NCBI RefSeq assembly: GCF_009730915.1 | Contig: NC_052477.1 | Coordinates: 29,646,420 to 29,710,419, forward strand | Length of the DNA: 64,000 bases | From: Dioscorea cayenensis subsp. rotundata | Taxonomy: Eukaryota; Streptophyta; Magnoliopsida; Dioscoreales; Dioscoreaceae | Direction of reading: 5' to 3' | In this document: positions 61,398 to 64,000 of the stretch, in pieces | Layout: the number at the start of each line of letters is the position of its first letter | Position numbering within the stretch: position 1 is the stretch's first letter | The notes under the pieces: generated by a model | Seen by the model: the letters and a program-made list of their open reading frames with translations, nothing else | What the model was told of the DNA's origin: nothing | Database searches by the model: none | Position numbers and translations under genes: made by a program

Positions 61398-64000
61398 ATG
61401 GCCCCAACCGCCGTCTTCTCCGACTCCGAATCCAGCAGCAGCGGCGGCGAGGACTCCACCGCCCGCCGCTTAGAAGTAGAGAACTCCATCCTCTCCGGTT
61501 ATCTCAAGATCTCCGGCCATGGCCGCCCAGATCTCTCCAAGATCCGCTCCATCCTCTCCTCCTCCTCCTCCTCCTCCTCCTCCTTCTCCGCCTGCCTCAT
61601 TTGTCTCGACCGCGTACGCCCCGACCATCCCATCTGGTCTTGCTCCTCCGGATGCCACGCCGTCTTCCACCTCACCTGCATCCAGTCCTGGGCCTCTCAA
61701 CCCCCTTATCGCCCCTCTGCCGCCTCCTCCGACTGGCCTTGCCCCAAATGCCGTCTCTCTTATTCCAAAACCCTGATCCCTAGATCCTATTATTGCTTCT
61801 GTGGCAAGGTTGAGAACCCGCCGGTGAATCCTTGGGCGTTGCCGCACTCGTGTGGTGAGCTCTGTGAACGCGCTCTCCGTCCGGAGTGCGGTCATCACTG
61901 CCTCCTCCTTTGCCACCCCGGCCCTTGCCCTCCTTGCCCTCAACTTGTCACCTCGTCTTGCTTCTGTGGCTCTGTCTCCGATGTTCGTCGCTGCGCGCAT
62001 AAGTATTTCTCTTGCGGCAAGCCCTGTTCGAAGCCTCTTGATTGCGGTCTGCATCACTTGCCCTGAACGCTGCCATGAAGGCCCCTGCCCGCCGTGCCGG
62101 GTGAAGGGTGTTTGTAAGTGCGCGTGCGGGAGGACGAAGGAGGAAAGGGAATGCTGTGAGCGAGGGTTTCAATGTGAGAATCCCTGTGAAAGTTTGCTTG
62201 CTTGTGGAAAGCATAGGTGTGAGCGTGGATGCCATTCGGGACCTTGCGGGGATTGCCCCTTGCGAGGGAGGAGGACTTGTCCCTGTGGAAAGAAGGAATA
62301 CAAGGGTGTTTCTTGTGATGTAAATGTGCCAACTTGCGGGTCGACATGCGAGAAGTTGCTGAGTTGTGGGCTACACCGGTGTCCAGAGCGCTGCCATCGA
62401 GGGCCATGCGTGGAGACTTGTCGGACTGTTCTTATAAAGTCCTGCAGATGCGGGAGCTTGAAGAAGGAGGTTAGTCTTTGAGCTTCATTTTCAATCTTCG
62501 TGAATGTCATATAGTTCGCAATATTGTTCAATGTCACTCCAAACTGTAGAAAATGGTGGTTTTTGAGCTGAATTAGGCAACTGTATTCCAATTCTATTCT
62601 AGGTCCCTTGCTATCAAGATTTGGTGTGTGAAAGAAAATGTCAGCGAACTAGGGATTGTGGAAAACATGCTTGTAGACGTCGCTGCTGTGATGGGAGTTG
62701 TCCTCCTTGCCCGGAGGTGTTTGGTTTGACTTTACATAATTCGTTTCCTTCTTCCCTATTGTTGTTGCAGCAGAAGCACTAATATCATAATTTCAGATTT
62801 GTGGCAGGAAACTTCGATGTAATAATCATAAGTGCCACTCTCCGTGTCACAGGTACTACTTCCACATTTCACATATTTCCATGGGTATATTACTGGGTTT
62901 AATATGCACATCTTCATTTATACATTTTCCAGGAAATAACAAATAAGTGAATAAATAAATTAGAGTAATTATTTGTTGTTAGATATCATGGGCCTGATTA
63001 ATAACTACATGGCTTCCTTGGTATGGCTTCTAAAATCAAGTGGTATAAAAAACTCTGGAGTGGACCTGATTGGCATAGTAAAATTGATGCTAGTGTTTTT
63101 CCCTCCCAGTCTTGAGTCTTTTTGTTTTATAATCTTTGCTTTTATGTTGAATCTTTTTACTATTTCATGGTTAGGCCATGCGGCGGGTTTGTAAAATGAG
63201 TTCTGAACTCTGTTGCTAATTTTGGACAAACTCTGTTGCTAATTAAAGTCTCCAATAAACTTTTTTTCCTTAGAGGTACTTGTGCTCCTTGCCCCTTGAT
63301 GGTGACCATCCCATGTGCATGTGGGGAAACATCTTTTGAGGTATGTTTACTTCACACTCTGTGTTGCACCTGGCAAATTGTTGTATTTATTGTAGTTGTG
63401 GAGAACTATACTTGTGTGATGTATGGTTGCGATTGTCGTCATTGAATCATTGAAATGCTCATGTAAGCTTTAGTCTTAGTTGCTTTTTTTGCCTGCAACT
63501 TTGTATGACCTATGCGTAACCTTTCTAATAATTTGGTATTTGGTTATTTAACGCAGATGTAGCATATTGCATTTCTGTTTTTTATTGTGTCTCTCGCCAT
63601 AATAACATCATCTAGCTTATCCTTTACCATTGATTTATCCTGGCTTAAGCTACATTTCAGGCATCAAGTAAGTCAAATATGGTCAGCTATCATTGCCACA
63701 GAAAAAATAGCGCCATCGCCTTTAATAGTTGAAATCCATGCATTCGGATTTAAAACAAAAATTGCTTGCTATAGTGCTCATAACAGGAACATTGCATTTC
63801 TTTTTTGTTGCCTATATCTATATGTGGACTGTGGAGACTGGAGAGGGATTGGATGCAATCATACAACCCTCACTTCCCTATGCCTCACACATGTCAAATG
63901 GCTTAAGTTGAACCGACATGTTATATTTAAGTTAAAATTTGCTTAGAATTGTAAAAATATGTATTTTAATTCTCTTGTGCTTTAAGGTGACAGCTTGTAG
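61398..64000 (+). CDS. NFXL2: NF-X1-type zinc finger protein NFXL2, 5' part (one +1 frame break; cut by window)
   Basis: A nuclear zinc-finger regulator; Arabidopsis NFXL2 tunes the circadian clock and represses ABA and high-light responses. Exons seen: 61398-62469, 62603-62716, 62797-62852 and 63274-63340; the rest lies beyond the edge. An acidic Ser-rich N-terminus (including nine serines encoded by TCC repeats) leads to an RING/PHD-like finger ([30 protein letters not shown]). Repeated NF-X1 fingers follow, such as [35 protein letters not shown] and [15 protein letters not shown]. Exon 1 is 1072 nt, one too long. The frame breaks at TT 62058-62059; one fewer T gives the expected [17 protein letters not shown]. 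The start at 61398 was chosen because the 35 residues upstream (from 61293) do not resemble the family. Confidence 0.94.

Noticed and set aside
1-64000. LTR elements, viral-like elements, CRISPR arrays or bacterial operons
   Set aside because: No long terminal repeats, capsid or integrase motifs, or regular spacer arrays were seen; gene structure is plant nuclear.
63341-64000. A further NFXL2 exon near the window end
   Set aside because: No segment resembling the next expected NF-X1 finger is visible before 64000; the intron probably continues beyond the edge.

Overview
The window looks like nuclear DNA from a flowering plant, most likely a monocot. Genes are intron-rich with GT-AG introns, intergenic DNA is very AT-rich, and the intronless LecRK gene has GC-rich third positions, which is common in monocots. 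All recognisable genes are plant families. The species itself is not determinable from the sequence; a yam-like or other non-grass monocot is only a guess.

Layout. 1-4.9 kb: AT-rich intergenic DNA with a hairpin-rich small element. 4.96-9.35 kb: two plus-strand kinases, an L-type lectin receptor kinase (class VIII) and a PBL26-like cytoplasmic kinase. 9.83-13.66 kb: isovaleryl-CoA dehydrogenase (minus, 15 exons). 13.7-17.6 kb: a foldback MITE-like element and several SINE-like sequences. 18.1-18.9 kb: a DOG1-domain gene (plus). 19.35-23.56 kb: the ER co-chaperone P58IPK (minus, 9 exons). 24.44-30.3 kb: a RING-H2 ubiquitin ligase (minus) with a probable 3.9-kb 5'UTR intron. 32.74-33.50 kb: a YIPF5-type Golgi protein (minus). 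33.5-40.6 kb: mostly empty with old tandem duplications. 41.0-47.8 kb: POWERDRESS, a double-SANT HDA9 partner (plus). 49.0-50.7 kb: a TET8-like tetraspanin (minus). 53.0-55.4 kb: a decayed PI-PLC. 55.8-56.0 kb: a decayed tetraspanin 5' piece. 57.96-60.66 kb: an apparently functional PI-PLC (plus). From 61.4 kb to the edge: NFXL2 (plus, cut by the window).

Two things stand out. First, the tetraspanin/PI-PLC head-to-head pair was duplicated in tandem (about 50.2-55.35 and 55.8-60.5 kb). The two copies then lost opposite partners: copy A keeps the tetraspanin and a dead PLC, copy B keeps the PLC and a dead tetraspanin. Second, five otherwise healthy genes carry ten reading-frame breaks. All of them are gains in length (nine of one base, one of two), mostly in short homopolymers, and exon-phase arithmetic confirms each. 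This looks like a consensus (assembly) bias rather than gene death, and it would split these genes in automatic annotation.

Functionally the genes are ordinary neighbours rather than a cluster. Several touch signalling, immunity or stress (LecRK, PBL26, PI-PLC, tetraspanin, P58IPK, NFXL2), but nothing in the sequence shows that they form one system. I did not find a convincing new biological system; the reciprocal-loss duplication is the most interesting structure.
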